DNA from: an uncultured bacterium
Lineage (GTDB): Bacteria > Patescibacteriota > Minisyncoccia > Phycocordibacterales > PALSA-1337
Assembly (NCBI GenBank): GCA_903905325.1
Contig: CAIVGA010000058.1
Coordinates: 1 to 33,930 of the forward strand
Reading direction: 5' to 3'
DNA length: 33,930 nt
Below are positions 24,070 to 32,160 of this stretch, one piece after another. Under the pieces are notes generated by a model that was not told where the DNA came from, did no database searches, and saw only the letters and a program-made list of their open reading frames with translations. Both the position numbers and the translations under genes were made by a program. Every line of letters starts with the position of its first letter. Position 1 is the first letter of the stretch.

Positions 24070-26130
24070 TTATACCACCAAACTATAATCCAGCGTCCTC
24101 TTATCGAGATCAGCTGCCATAACTTTGAATTTTATGGGATCACCGAGAGTGAATTTCATCTTTGTTCTTTCCCCTTCTATAGAATAAGTTTTTTCATTGA
24201 AAACGTAAAAATCCGAGCCGAGTGCGCGCATACCGATCATGCCTTCACTTTTTGTTTCACTTTCTTCGACGTAAAGACCCCACTTGGTTACACCGGAAAT
24301 AGTTCCAGTAAAAGTCTGACCAACTCTCGAACTCATATATTCGACTTGCTTCAACTTCTTCGAAGAACGCTCGGCATGAGCAGCGTCAATTTCACGGCGA
24401 GTAGAACTCTCGGCTATATTCTGCAAGACGACGATTTCTGTATCACCAAAAGGTTGATTTTGTAGATGCTTGGCGAGAACACGATGCACCAAAAGATCCG
24501 GATAACGACGAATCGGTGAAGTAAAGTGCGTGTAAAATTCAAAAGCCAAACCAAAGTGACCCACATTCTTTGTGGAATAAACAGCCTTCTGCATAGACCT
24601 TATAGCAGCTGTACGAATGAGCGATTCGTGTGGAGTATTATCGATCTGTTCGAGAAGGTGATTGAGGGCATGAGCGGTGACATTACCATCTTTGGCAACT
24701 TCCAAAGTATAGCCGAGAGCCTTCACAAAAGTCGCAAGATTTTTTATCTTGTCTTTGTCAGGAGTATCGTGAATTCTATAAATTGCACCAGTGTCTCTCT
24801 TCCCTTTTTTCTTAATAGAATCAAAAATAAATTTTGCGACCTCGCGATTTGCGAGCAACATATATTCCTCGACGAGCTTGTGCGTATCGAGACGTTCATA
24901 AGTATAAACACCGATCGGCTTACCTTGCGCATCCAAACGAAACTTTATTTCTTCTTGTTCGAATTCGATAGCTCCACGTGAAAATTTTTCTTTTTGGAGA
25001 AGCTTGGCAATTTTATTCAAAGTAACGAGTGTATCGTGATGAGACATGGCTTTCTCTACAGACTCAACCGTCTGAATATTCTTGGAATATTTAAGAACAT
25101 TTTGTGCGTCACCATCTATAACAGCCTGAGCAGTCTCATATGTAAAACGATGGTCAGAATTCATAACCGTTCTTCCAAACCAACGAGAATGTATCTTTGC
25201 ATGATCATCTACTACAAAAATTGCCGAGAAACTTAATTTGTCTTCATGGGGATTCAAACTACAAACATCATTAGAAAGAATTTCTGGAAGCATGGGAATC
25301 GTACGATCAACAAGATAAATAGAGCAACCACGCTTCACCGCTTCTTTATCAAGTGCTGTTCCTTCACGAACGAAATGAGACACGTCAGCGATGTGAACGC
25401 CGATCTCGTAGAGTGAGCCTTTTACGTGTGTGCCGACACTTGTAATACCTGCGGCTTGGGCTTCGGTTGTGGTTAGTTTTTTGAAAGAAATAGCATCATC
25501 GAAATCTTTTGCATCAAATGGATCAATAGTAAAAGTCAAAGTGTCACGAATGTCACGGCGCTTGGCGATTTCCTCTCCAGTTATCTTCTTTTTATTCTTT
25601 TCTATATTTTCTGCGTCTTTTCTGACCGCTGGTGGAAAAGTGACTTCAAATCCGCTTTCAAGAACAATAGACTCCATCTCAACATCATTCACACCCTTTT
25701 TACCAAGTAAACGCAAAACAGTTCCAGTAGGTTTTTTCTTTGGATCAATCCAAGGTGACATGCGCACATAAACCTTGTCATCTTTTTTAAGCGCAAATTT
25801 CGAACCGACGCTAATAACAATCGACACATACATCTTCTTATCATCAGGAATAAGAATAGTCTCACCATCTACAACATCTATTATTCCAACAAAATTTTCC
25901 TTAGAACGCGAGATGACACGTTTAATGACACCAACTTTTTGTTTGGTGCCACGAATATTTTTCTCGCTAACAGTAAATTCAACAGTATCGCCATTCAAAG
26001 CTGTATTCAAATTCCCTTCTTCAATATATATAGAATCTTTCTTTGGATCTGGATCGTCAATGTAACCAGCACCTTTGCGTGTAGTCGAAATAATACCGGT
26101 TAATATGCTTTGTTTGGGTCTTGGAGGCAC
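24070..26130 (-). CDS. rnr: Ribonuclease R (RNB family 3'-5' exoribonuclease)
   Basis: RNase R degrades structured RNA from the 3' end and helps rRNA quality control. The 686-residue protein begins with an OB/cold-shock-like region (GYIDDPDPKKDSIYIEEGNL). The RNB catalytic domain carries FTIDPFDAKDFDDAISF with the metal-binding aspartates around residues 200-210, then EIGVHIADVSHFV and RGCSIYLVDRTIPMLP. A C-terminal S1 domain contains FTGTISGVTKWGLYVEES. The start is a GTG at 26130; TGCTACACT (an extended -10) ends 7 bases before it, supporting a leaderless GTG. It is the first gene of a unit with the AlkA-type glycosylase. The N terminus is shorter than in E. coli RNase R (813 residues). Confidence 0.95.
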   Translation of the reverse strand: MPPRPKQSILTGIISTTRKGAGYIDDPDPKKDSIYIEEGNLNTALNGDTVEFTVSEKNIRGTKQKVGVIKRVISRSKENFVGIIDVVDGETILIPDDKKMYVSIVISVGSKFALKKDDKVYVRMSPWIDPKKKPTGTVLRLLGKKGVNDVEMESIVLESGFEVTFPPAVRKDAENIEKNKKKITGEEIAKRRDIRDTLTFTIDPFDAKDFDDAISFKKLTTTEAQAAGITSVGTHVKGSLYEIGVHIADVSHFVREGTALDKEAVKRGCSIYLVDRTIPMLPEILSNDVCSLNPHEDKLSFSAIFVVDDHAKIHSRWFGRTVMNSDHRFTYETAQAVIDGDAQNVLKYSKNIQTVESVEKAMSHHDTLVTLNKIAKLLQKEKFSRGAIEFEQEEIKFRLDAQGKPIGVYTYERLDTHKLVEEYMLLANREVAKFIFDSIKKKGKRDTGAIYRIHDTPDKDKIKNLATFVKALGYTLEVAKDGNVTAHALNHLLEQIDNTPHESLIRTAAIRSMQKAVYSTKNVGHFGLAFEFYTHFTSPIRRYPDLLVHRVLAKHLQNQPFGDTEIVVLQNIAESSTRREIDAAHAERSSKKLKQVEYMSSRVGQTFTGTISGVTKWGLYVEESETKSEGMIGMRALGSDFYVFNEKTYSIEGERTKMKFTLGDPIKFKVMAADLDKRTLDYSLVV

Positions 26131-26137
26131 GAGGATG

Positions 26138-26143
26138 AGTGTA
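26138..26143 (-). promoter_or_regulatory. Extended -10 box of RNase R operon (leaderless GTG)
   Basis: TACACT with TG upstream (TGCTACACT), 7 bases before the GTG start at 26130. Confidence 0.4.
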
Positions 26144-26195
26144 GCATTTATATTGACCTTTAGCTACTTTTATGCCAATGTGACGCATCTTAACA

Positions 26196-26236
26196 AATAA
26201 AAATCACTCCCAAGGTATGGTCCCGAAGAGAGTGAT
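26196..26236 (-). terminator. Intrinsic terminator of MFS gene
   Basis: ATCACTC pairs with GAGTGAT on the reverse strand, followed by TTTTTATTTG. Confidence 0.8.
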
Positions 26237-26256
26237 GAGTGTGTGAGCTTTGGTTT

Positions 26257-27537
26257 TCAAGTAAAAGCAACGCCGACTGGCTTTACTCCGATGTGCAAGA
26301 TCTTGTAGCGACGATCAAGCCAATTGAGTAGGACTGAGACAACGAGCATGAATACACCTATCAATTGCATCGTCATCACAACACCAAGCCGATCAGTCAG
26401 CTTTCCGATAAGAGGACTGCTTATTCCAACACAGCCAAAGAAGAAAAAGAAATCATAACCAATCACTCGACCGATCATTTCTTTTCTCGTCAGCTTTACG
26501 TGTTGTGCAGCTGCTGACCGTAAGCCACTAAAGCTTGCAGCGAAGCCGATGCCAAAGATAAACATCAGTGGTAAGCCGGCCACGAAAAGTTTTACAATCG
26601 GGAATAGGATCCATGATACACCCATAGCAAATGAGCCACAGAGTACCATCGGTCTAAGGGCTCTTCCCAACCTTTCGCTATTAGCAGAGACAATCAGTGT
26701 ACCAATAACTGAGCCAAGTGCCAGCGCTGCTGCAACATAGCCACCAATCGATGTAATTGCTGTTTCACTATTTACCCGATAAATATCCTTAGCAATAGCT
26801 GGCAGAATTCCACGAAAAGCAAGACCAATGCCTGCAAAGACTCCAGCGAAGATCAGTTGAGCCAAGACCACTTTTTCGGAAAACAAGTATTGAGCTCCAG
26901 CCTTCAGCATTTTCAACAAACCTTCTTCGTTCGGTTCATGCTTCTTCAAAAGCATGGTGTGCAAAGTGAATATCACGGCACCATAGCTCAATGCATTGAT
27001 AACAAAACCGCCAGCATATCCGCCACAGTACTTGAACACTACCCCAGACAATGCTCCACCAATTGCTTGACCAGACATGATCAGAGTACCATTCAAAGCT
27101 CTGGCCGAAGCAATATGCTCATTTGGAACGATGTCTATCATCAACCGGTGTCTAGCCGGCGAATCAACAGAACCAATGATCGCTCCAATAGTGATACAGC
27201 CGAGCATTTGCCATAGATGATGATGGTATATAACCACATAGGCCAACAACAGCGCCTGAAGTGCTCCCGAGATTTGTGTGTTATACAAAGTCCGACGAAC
27301 CGGATACTTATCAGCAATAGCTCCACCAAACGTCGGGCAAAGCAACGCATTTGGCATGAAGTTCAGAAACACAGCGACACCAGACCAGAACATCGAGTGT
27401 CCTGATATTTTGTAAACTGCCATGCTAGATAACACAGTCTGAATCCCTGTACCGACATACGACACCAACTGCGTCCAGAGATATATACAAAAATTCCTGC
27501 TCCGCATTGCTGGAGTTAATTTGCTTAACCATTTCAT
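26257..27537 (-). CDS. MFS transporter, EntS/MFS_3-like exporter
   Basis: A 426-residue major facilitator with about twelve membrane helices. RNFCIYLWTQLVSYVGTG at the N terminus, then the helix 2-3 loop GGAIADKYPVRRTLY and the later DSPARHRLMIDIVPNEHIAS segment, are characteristic of the MFS_3 (enterobactin exporter-like) group. These are mostly exporters of siderophores, drugs or small metabolites; substrate unknown. It is preceded by an AAGAAAGG Shine-Dalgarno 9 bases from the ATG, a TTGACA promoter and a leader of about 70 bases, and is followed by a hairpin terminator. It therefore stands alone as a leadered unit, divergent from the fatty-acid-hydroxylase gene. Confidence 0.92.
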   Translation of the reverse strand: MKWLSKLTPAMRSRNFCIYLWTQLVSYVGTGIQTVLSSMAVYKISGHSMFWSGVAVFLNFMPNALLCPTFGGAIADKYPVRRTLYNTQISGALQALLLAYVVIYHHHLWQMLGCITIGAIIGSVDSPARHRLMIDIVPNEHIASARALNGTLIMSGQAIGGALSGVVFKYCGGYAGGFVINALSYGAVIFTLHTMLLKKHEPNEEGLLKMLKAGAQYLFSEKVVLAQLIFAGVFAGIGLAFRGILPAIAKDIYRVNSETAITSIGGYVAAALALGSVIGTLIVSANSERLGRALRPMVLCGSFAMGVSWILFPIVKLFVAGLPLMFIFGIGFAASFSGLRSAAAQHVKLTRKEMIGRVIGYDFFFFFGCVGISSPLIGKLTDRLGVVMTMQLIGVFMLVVSVLLNWLDRRYKILHIGVKPVGVAFT

Positions 27538-27612
27538 TGTAAAGAACCTTTCTTGGGTTTTAAGTTAATTTCGTTCAAATCAAAGGAAATTTATCCCGAC
27601 CAACTAAAAATG

Positions 27613-27641
27613 ACAGTACATCATCTGTATCAAAATGTCAA
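27613..27641 (-). promoter_or_regulatory. Sigma-70 style promoter of MFS gene
   Basis: Consensus TTGACA (27636-27641), a 17-base spacer and TACTGT (27613-27618) on the reverse strand. Confidence 0.55.
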
Positions 27642-27680
27642 CCGAAGCGAAATCAACATTATTTTTATTACGTAATAGGA

Positions 27681-27686
27681 TATACT
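27681..27686 (+). promoter_or_regulatory. -10 box candidate of hydroxylase gene
   Basis: TATACT, about 66 bases before the ATG at 27753. No TTGAC-like -35 is found at 16-18 bases, so this is weaker than the promoter of the divergent gene. Confidence 0.35.
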
Positions 27687-27691
27687 TAACC

Positions 27692-27733
27692 AGGAATTTA
27701 GTCCTAACCAAATAGCCTTTCACAAAACAGGCT
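27692..27733 (+). promoter_or_regulatory. Two small leader hairpins before hydroxylase gene
   Basis: AGGA / TCCT (27692-27705) and AGCCT / AGGCT (27714-27733) could fold in the leader ahead of the AGGAG Shine-Dalgarno at 27741. No known riboswitch is recognised. Confidence 0.3.
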
Positions 27734-27752
27734 CAACCACAGGAGATCACAC

Positions 27753-28373
27753 ATGATCACCAGTAGTCTAGTTTGCATGATCATTTTGACAGTGATCATC
27801 GCCATTCCCTATTCTTCTATTATGGAGTGGCTGTTGCATAAATACGTCATGCATCGTCCGGTCAAAATCTGGACACCGTGGCAGACCTATACGTTCTGGT
27901 ACCCTTTCGAGGCGCACGCAATGGTCCACCACACAATCTTCAAATCCGATGATTCTTATCATCTGAAAGAAGAAAAGGACAAATTCACCATACCAATGGC
28001 TTGGTGGAATGGTCCCGTACTGGCGACGCTTGGTTCAATACCATTCGTGCTGATCAGTCTATTCGTTGGGACATGGATTGTTGAAATAACAGCATGGTTA
28101 ACCATTTTCGGTTACTATTGCACCTACGAGTATATACACTGGTGCATGCATCTGCCAAAAAATCGAATCGTCGAAGAGATAGGTTTGTTCTCTGGACGAA
28201 ACGGACACCACCTCCTTCATCATCGACACATGGACAAGAACTTTAACGTTGTTCTTCCGATTGCAGATTGGCTGTTTGGCACATTGATCAGACGAGCCCC
28301 TTACAAGTTTACACAAGTTAAGGGTCCATCGGTTCCAGATGTTCAGCCGGTCACAAAGTTGGTAGACAAATAA
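27753..28373 (+). CDS. Fatty acid hydroxylase / sterol desaturase family protein
   Basis: A 206-residue integral membrane di-iron oxygenase-family protein. The histidine clusters are in order: EWLLHKYVMH (HxxxxH, residues ~29-36), HAMVHHTIF (~55-62), YEYIHWCMH (~130-138) and GHHLLHHRHMDKNF (~153-166), all on the cytoplasmic side of predicted helices. This is the fatty-acid hydroxylase superfamily (PF04116) arrangement used for hydroxylation or desaturation of lipids and carotenoids. It ends with VLPIADWLFGTL, also typical. The start has AGGAG 7 bases upstream and a strong terminator follows. The enzyme needs O2 and an electron donor; the substrate lipid is unknown. It diverges from the MFS gene. 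Confidence 0.9.
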   Translation: MITSSLVCMIILTVIIAIPYSSIMEWLLHKYVMHRPVKIWTPWQTYTFWYPFEAHAMVHHTIFKSDDSYHLKEEKDKFTIPMAWWNGPVLATLGSIPFVLISLFVGTWIVEITAWLTIFGYYCTYEYIHWCMHLPKNRIVEEIGLFSGRNGHHLLHHRHMDKNFNVVLPIADWLFGTLIRRAPYKFTQVKGPSVPDVQPVTKLVDK

Positions 28374-28398
28374 TACTCTGCAGTTGAATATCAACGAA

Positions 28399-28440
28399 GC
28401 CACCTAAAGAATTACAAAAAGAATTCTTGGTGGCCTTTTT
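28399..28440 (+). terminator. Intrinsic terminator of hydroxylase gene
   Basis: GCCACC pairs with GGTGGC, with an inner AAGAATT / AATTCTT stem, followed by CTTTTTATTTT. It lies a few bases before the convergent aminopeptidase stop. Confidence 0.9.
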
Positions 28441-28443
28441 ATT

Positions 28444-29514
28444 TTATATCTTCCAAACCCCATTCATTTGTATAACTTTACCATCAACAATAATCTTGGC
28501 TTTCTTCATACTCTTCACAATATCCCAATGAAGCGCCGAATCATTACCACCACCATTCTCCTTATAAGCAGCTCCTAGTGCTAGATGTATCGTACCACCT
28601 ATCTTCTCATCAAAAAGTAAGTTATTGGTGTACTTGTTGATCTTTGGATTACAACCTATACCAAGTTCGCCGACATATTCTGCGTTTTTATCCATCTTCA
28701 ACATTTTGTGAAGAAATTCCTGATTCTTCGAGGCGCGAGCTTCTATGACACGACCGTCTTTAAAAGTAAGTTCTATATCAGAGACTTCTTTGCCATCTCG
28801 CACAGAAGGAAAATCGAACTTGATCCAACCATTCAAACTTTCTCGAACGGGTGCCATGAAAACTTCACCGCCAGGCATATTTTCTTCACCTTTGTCAGCT
28901 ATCGCTTTTTCACCATGAACTTTCATCTTGAGGTCAACACCAGGTCCAATGAGCCAAACTTCACTTCCCTTTTTGAATCTTTTGAGAATTTTATCCATCT
29001 TGGCGCCTAGCTTTTTCCAATCTTGGAGGCATGCACCAAAAACGAAGTCTTCGTATTCAGCGAGAGACATCTCCGCTTCTTGAGCCAAAGCCTGACAAGG
29101 AAAACCGACAGTCACTCGATGCATCAAAGGTTTTGAATTCACGATGTGCTCTTTGATCGGCCAGATAACTTTTGAACGAACTGCAATTTTACTAGAGTCT
29201 GCATTTGTAAGTTCCCTAGTATTTGACCTAGAATCAATAGCAATATATTTCTGAGAATTTTTCACAATATATTCAAAATCATCTGGAAATTTTTCTACTT
29301 GATGCTTTTGCGCATGTTTATAAAAGTTGTGAGTCAAACCTGGCAAAGTTAGACGCAAAATAGGATGACCGCCAGCTTTTAGCACTTCTTCATATAGTGC
29401 TTTGATGAAGTCTTCGGCTTCTGTACTGCCAGCGATAACGACATTCTCATCATGTTTAACAAAAATAGAATACTTTACAATCGTTTGGGCTAACTTCTTT
29501 GTACGTGGGTCCAT
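28444..29514 (-). CDS. M29 family aminopeptidase
   Basis: A 356-residue metallo-aminopeptidase of the AmpS/AmpT (PF02073, thermophilic aminopeptidase) family. The N-terminal domain has VKHDENVVIAGSTEAEDF. The C-terminal metal-binding domain contains VGELGIGCNPKINKYTNNLL, FDEKIGGTIHLALGAAYKEN and GNDSALHWDIV, in which the histidines and acidic residues chelate the metals. It releases N-terminal amino acids from peptides in the cytoplasm, a plausible part of amino acid scavenging in an auxotroph. It lies 38 bases downstream of the metallophosphoesterase gene on the same strand. No Shine-Dalgarno is visible; its promoter is unclear. Confidence 0.93.
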   Translation of the reverse strand: MDPRTKKLAQTIVKYSIFVKHDENVVIAGSTEAEDFIKALYEEVLKAGGHPILRLTLPGLTHNFYKHAQKHQVEKFPDDFEYIVKNSQKYIAIDSRSNTRELTNADSSKIAVRSKVIWPIKEHIVNSKPLMHRVTVGFPCQALAQEAEMSLAEYEDFVFGACLQDWKKLGAKMDKILKRFKKGSEVWLIGPGVDLKMKVHGEKAIADKGEENMPGGEVFMAPVRESLNGWIKFDFPSVRDGKEVSDIELTFKDGRVIEARASKNQEFLHKMLKMDKNAEYVGELGIGCNPKINKYTNNLLFDEKIGGTIHLALGAAYKENGGGNDSALHWDIVKSMKKAKIIVDGKVIQMNGVWKI

Positions 29515-29552
29515 ATTGGTAAAAATGATGATTACTGGGTGTGATTAAATTA

Positions 29553-30683
29553 TTACTTAAATTCTAACACAACTATTTCACTGTCACTTCCTACTCTCAT
29601 AGGCGGTCCCCATGTTCCAACACCACTTGAAGTATATACTTGCATATTGCCAAAATTTTTCAAACCATATTCATATCCTTTGAAAATCCAACTAGCGAAA
29701 AAGTTTAGTGGCCAAATTTGCGCACGATGAGTGTGACCTGATATTTGCAAAGAAATTCCAGCTTTTTCGGCAATATCTAGACCAGACGGCTGATGTTTAA
29801 GGAGGATAGACGGTTCATATTTATTGATACCCAAACTTGTTAATATGCTCTGAAATTTTAGCGGATTAGTAGAATCACGATCGTCGACACCTATAATCTG
29901 CACACCATCAATAACCACCATTTCATTATTTAGAACATGTATACCCACATTCTTTACCGCCTGTAAGAATAGACTATTATCACGAAATTCTTCATGGTTT
30001 CCTGTGATGAAATACGCACCAAGTGTCGGATGTAATTCCGCAAAAGGCTTTACGACTTCATTCTCGTTTACTTTTACACCATCAAATAAGTCTCCGCCCA
30101 CGAAAACCAAGTCTGGATTTATTTCATTTATTTTTGAAACAACTTCTTGAGCAAAACTTTTACCACGAACTGCACCGAGATGAATGTCGCTGATCCAAAC
30201 TACTTTTCTTCCCCGCCAATCAAGCGGTAACTGTGGTGCACCCAACAAACTTGGCAACGTTATATTAACAGTCTTGATAATGATGGCTCGTGCATGAATA
30301 AGTCCGTACGTGCCAGCAATAACTGCGAAAGCCAGACATATAATACCAAGCCAATGTGTAATACGTATCACTTCGAGATTATTTGTGTCAACAAATCTCA
30401 CAACCAGCAACACTAGAGCATACAAACACGAAGCCAAAAACAAATATGTTGCATACCCTAGCCAGGATGCTGAAAAGGTGTAAAAAACTCGGCTAAATCC
30501 ATTATCAAGAAAAAATGCCGAGACAGAAGCTACAACAAAGCTCAAACCGAGAATGCCTAAGATTGTACCTACTACAATGCGCCATGTAGTAGTTAGAGCG
30601 AATATAGATACTACCACTTTGAAAATTACAAAATGAATAAGTGCGAGAATTACAGTAACAATGGAAGCAAAAATTATGATCAT
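29553..30683 (-). CDS. Membrane metallophosphoesterase, YkuE-like
   Basis: A 376-residue calcineurin-like phosphoesterase. About 160 N-terminal residues form four to five membrane helices. The catalytic domain shows WISDIHLGAVRG (DxH), FVGGDLFDG (GD), FITGNHEEFRD (GNH) and the C-terminal LQISGHTHRAQIWPLN (GHxH), the complete dinuclear-metal set. YkuE-like members act at the membrane and may cleave phospholipid or nucleotide phosphates; the substrate here is unknown. I place the start at 30683 (MIIIFASIV), 5 bases after the DoxX stop, with GGGGGAG 8 bases upstream, instead of an earlier ATG that overlaps DoxX. It is probably co-transcribed with DoxX. Confidence 0.9.
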   Translation of the reverse strand: MIIIFASIVTVILALIHFVIFKVVVSIFALTTTWRIVVGTILGILGLSFVVASVSAFFLDNGFSRVFYTFSASWLGYATYLFLASCLYALVLLVVRFVDTNNLEVIRITHWLGIICLAFAVIAGTYGLIHARAIIIKTVNITLPSLLGAPQLPLDWRGRKVVWISDIHLGAVRGKSFAQEVVSKINEINPDLVFVGGDLFDGVKVNENEVVKPFAELHPTLGAYFITGNHEEFRDNSLFLQAVKNVGIHVLNNEMVVIDGVQIIGVDDRDSTNPLKFQSILTSLGINKYEPSILLKHQPSGLDIAEKAGISLQISGHTHRAQIWPLNFFASWIFKGYEYGLKNFGNMQVYTSSGVGTWGPPMRVGSDSEIVVLEFK

Positions 30684-30688
30684 ATCAC

Positions 30689-31063
30689 TTACTCCCCCTT
30701 CATAACCGCGCACTTCTTACTACCAGCAAGAGCAATTGCCAAACTAGCAAAGAGAGTCATAAACGGAGCAATAGCTTGTCCGATATTGTGACGCAAAATA
30801 AATGTGGCAACAATCATGGTAATCACCAGCAACATAGCAGCAACTCTGGTATATACACCCAAGATAATAGCAATGCCGCCGATCAGCTCTACAAAAGAAA
30901 CGAGATAAGCCCAAAAAGCACTAAAACCAAGAGTGGCGAAGAAGCTGGCAGTTCCAGAAAGATTGGCCACCTTCATCCAACCGGTATAAATAAAAACCAA
31001 ACCAACTCCTAAGCGAAGTACAACAATCGCCGAATCTGCATTACACCAAGAATATTTTTTCAT
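30689..31063 (-). CDS. DoxX family membrane protein (second copy)
   Basis: A 124-residue DoxX protein with four predicted membrane helices. VVLRLGVGLVFIYTGWMKVA at the N terminus and SFVELIGGIAIILGVYTRVA in helix 2 carry the family's RLxxGxxF and E-x-x-GG features, and are closer to the standard DoxX pattern than the copy at 13551-13943. The ATG at 31063 (MKKYSWCN) is chosen over 31084 because a TATAAT sits between them, 9 bases before 31063. It heads a unit with the metallophosphoesterase and diverges from the VanY gene. Role probably envelope redox homeostasis, by family only. Confidence 0.88.
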   Translation of the reverse strand: MKKYSWCNADSAIVVLRLGVGLVFIYTGWMKVANLSGTASFFATLGFSAFWAYLVSFVELIGGIAIILGVYTRVAAMLLVITMIVATFILRHNIGQAIAPFMTLFASLAIALAGSKKCAVMKGE

Positions 31064-31072
31064 AATGTAATC

Positions 31073-31078
31073 ATTATA
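31073..31078 (-). promoter_or_regulatory. -10 box of DoxX-phosphoesterase unit (near-leaderless)
   Basis: TATAAT on the reverse strand, 9 bases before the ATG at 31063, back-to-back with the VanY promoter. Confidence 0.55.
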
Positions 31079-31099
31079 GCCCATATTCGGCTACTAGTA

Positions 31100-31105
31100 T
31101 ATAAT
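31100..31105 (+). promoter_or_regulatory. -10 box of VanY gene (leaderless type)
   Basis: TATAAT ending exactly 6 bases before the ATG at 31112. Confidence 0.65.
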
Positions 31106-31111
31106 AGCCAT

Positions 31112-32035
31112 ATGAAATTATTTAATAAAGAATATAGAGCCATAACTATAGGTTTGGGAGTTATCATTATCGCCATAATAGCTTTGGGAATTTACGGATA
31201 CAATCGTCTAGAATCACTTTCCTCCAGAATTAATGGATTATCAATAAATGTCGAATCTCTTACAAATAGTGTCGCATCAACAACAAGCACATTACAGACA
31301 GCAATAAACCAGACACACTCATCACTAGCAGATGCTCTCACGGCTCAACAACAAAACGTTGGAAACATCCAACAGCAACTTGGTGGCTTCCAAAGCCAAG
31401 TTGGTAGTCTTTCTGGTACACTCAACAACTTACAGAAGCTAGCTCAAACTGACCCAGAATTACTCAAAAAATATTCCAAAGTTTATTTCTTAAATGAAAA
31501 TTATGTACCGGTAAATTTGTCAGAAATTCCAAAAGCATACCAATATAGCGATTCCAAACAGCTTCTATTTCTAACTCAGGCTTTACCACATCTACTTGCC
31601 ATGATCGACGCCGCGTCTTCAACCGGAATAAAACTATATGTAGAATCTGCTTACCGTTCATACTTTGAACAAAAAGCTCTCAAAGGCGACTACACCATGA
31701 CTTACGGTGCTGGTACTGCCAATTCTTTTTCAGCAGACCAAGGATACTCAGAACATCAACTAGGAACCGCGGTAGACATGCTAACCCCTGGACTCGGAGG
31801 TGTTTTGGATGACTCATTTGATGGCACCAAAGCTTTTCAATGGATGCTACAAAACGCCTACAGATACGGCTTTGAACTCTCATATCCCAAAAATAATGGG
31901 TACTATGTTTACGAGCCATGGCACTGGAGATTCGTTGGAGTGAAACTCGCCACTGAACTACATGATGAAAGAAAAAACTTCTACGATTTAGATCAGAGAA
32001 CGATCGATACTTATCTGGTTAATATATTTGATTAG
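31112..32035 (+). CDS. Membrane-anchored D,D-carboxypeptidase, VanY family, with coiled-coil stalk
   Basis: A 307-residue cell-wall peptidase. An N-terminal membrane anchor (residues ~11-29) is followed by a heptad-like Ser/Gln/Leu-rich stretch at ~32-110 that should form a coiled-coil stalk. The peptidase M15B/VanY domain follows, with YVESAYRSYFEQ, SADQGYSEHQLGTAVDM (SxHxxGxAxD zinc site) and YEPWHWRFVG (the EPWHWR motif with the third zinc ligand). It would trim D-Ala from peptidoglycan stem peptides outside the membrane. It is a single-gene unit with leaderless start geometry. The C terminus is converged upon by a glycosyltransferase remnant whose stop overlaps it. Confidence 0.93.
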   Translation: MKLFNKEYRAITIGLGVIIIAIIALGIYGYNRLESLSSRINGLSINVESLTNSVASTTSTLQTAINQTHSSLADALTAQQQNVGNIQQQLGGFQSQVGSLSGTLNNLQKLAQTDPELLKKYSKVYFLNENYVPVNLSEIPKAYQYSDSKQLLFLTQALPHLLAMIDAASSTGIKLYVESAYRSYFEQKALKGDYTMTYGAGTANSFSADQGYSEHQLGTAVDMLTPGLGGVLDDSFDGTKAFQWMLQNAYRYGFELSYPKNNGYYVYEPWHWRFVGVKLATELHDERKNFYDLDQRTIDTYLVNIFD

Positions 32036-32151
32036 AGACTAGAATTAATTAATCCCAGATTTTTTCTCTCCATGGCCTCTTTTACGAAGTCCTGGTGATT
32101 ATATGAGGCGATTATTACTGATACCAATGGATTTTGCGTAGATTTAGACAT
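32032..32151 (-). pseudogene. Truncated family 2 glycosyltransferase (5' remnant)
   Basis: This 39-residue frame starts 9 bases after the FkbM stop. It begins with a typical GT-A family 2 N terminus, NPLVSVIIASYNHQDFVKEA, which normally continues into a ~250-residue glycosyltransferase with DDGS and DxD motifs. Here the similarity stops after about residue 27 and a stop codon comes 12 residues later, overlapping the 3' end of the convergent VanY gene. No continuation is found in the other frames. It is best read as the 5' end of a glycosyltransferase gene cut by a deletion or recombination whose junction lies near 32070. It would have been co-transcribed with FkbM. Confidence 0.7.
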
Positions 32152-32160
32152 GGAAATATT

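Noticed and set aside
26148..26153. TATAAA upstream of RNase R as its promoter with an ATG start inside it
   Set aside because: The ATG overlapping it is out of frame with RNase R and quickly out of sense; the extended TACACT with the GTG start fits the protein frame.
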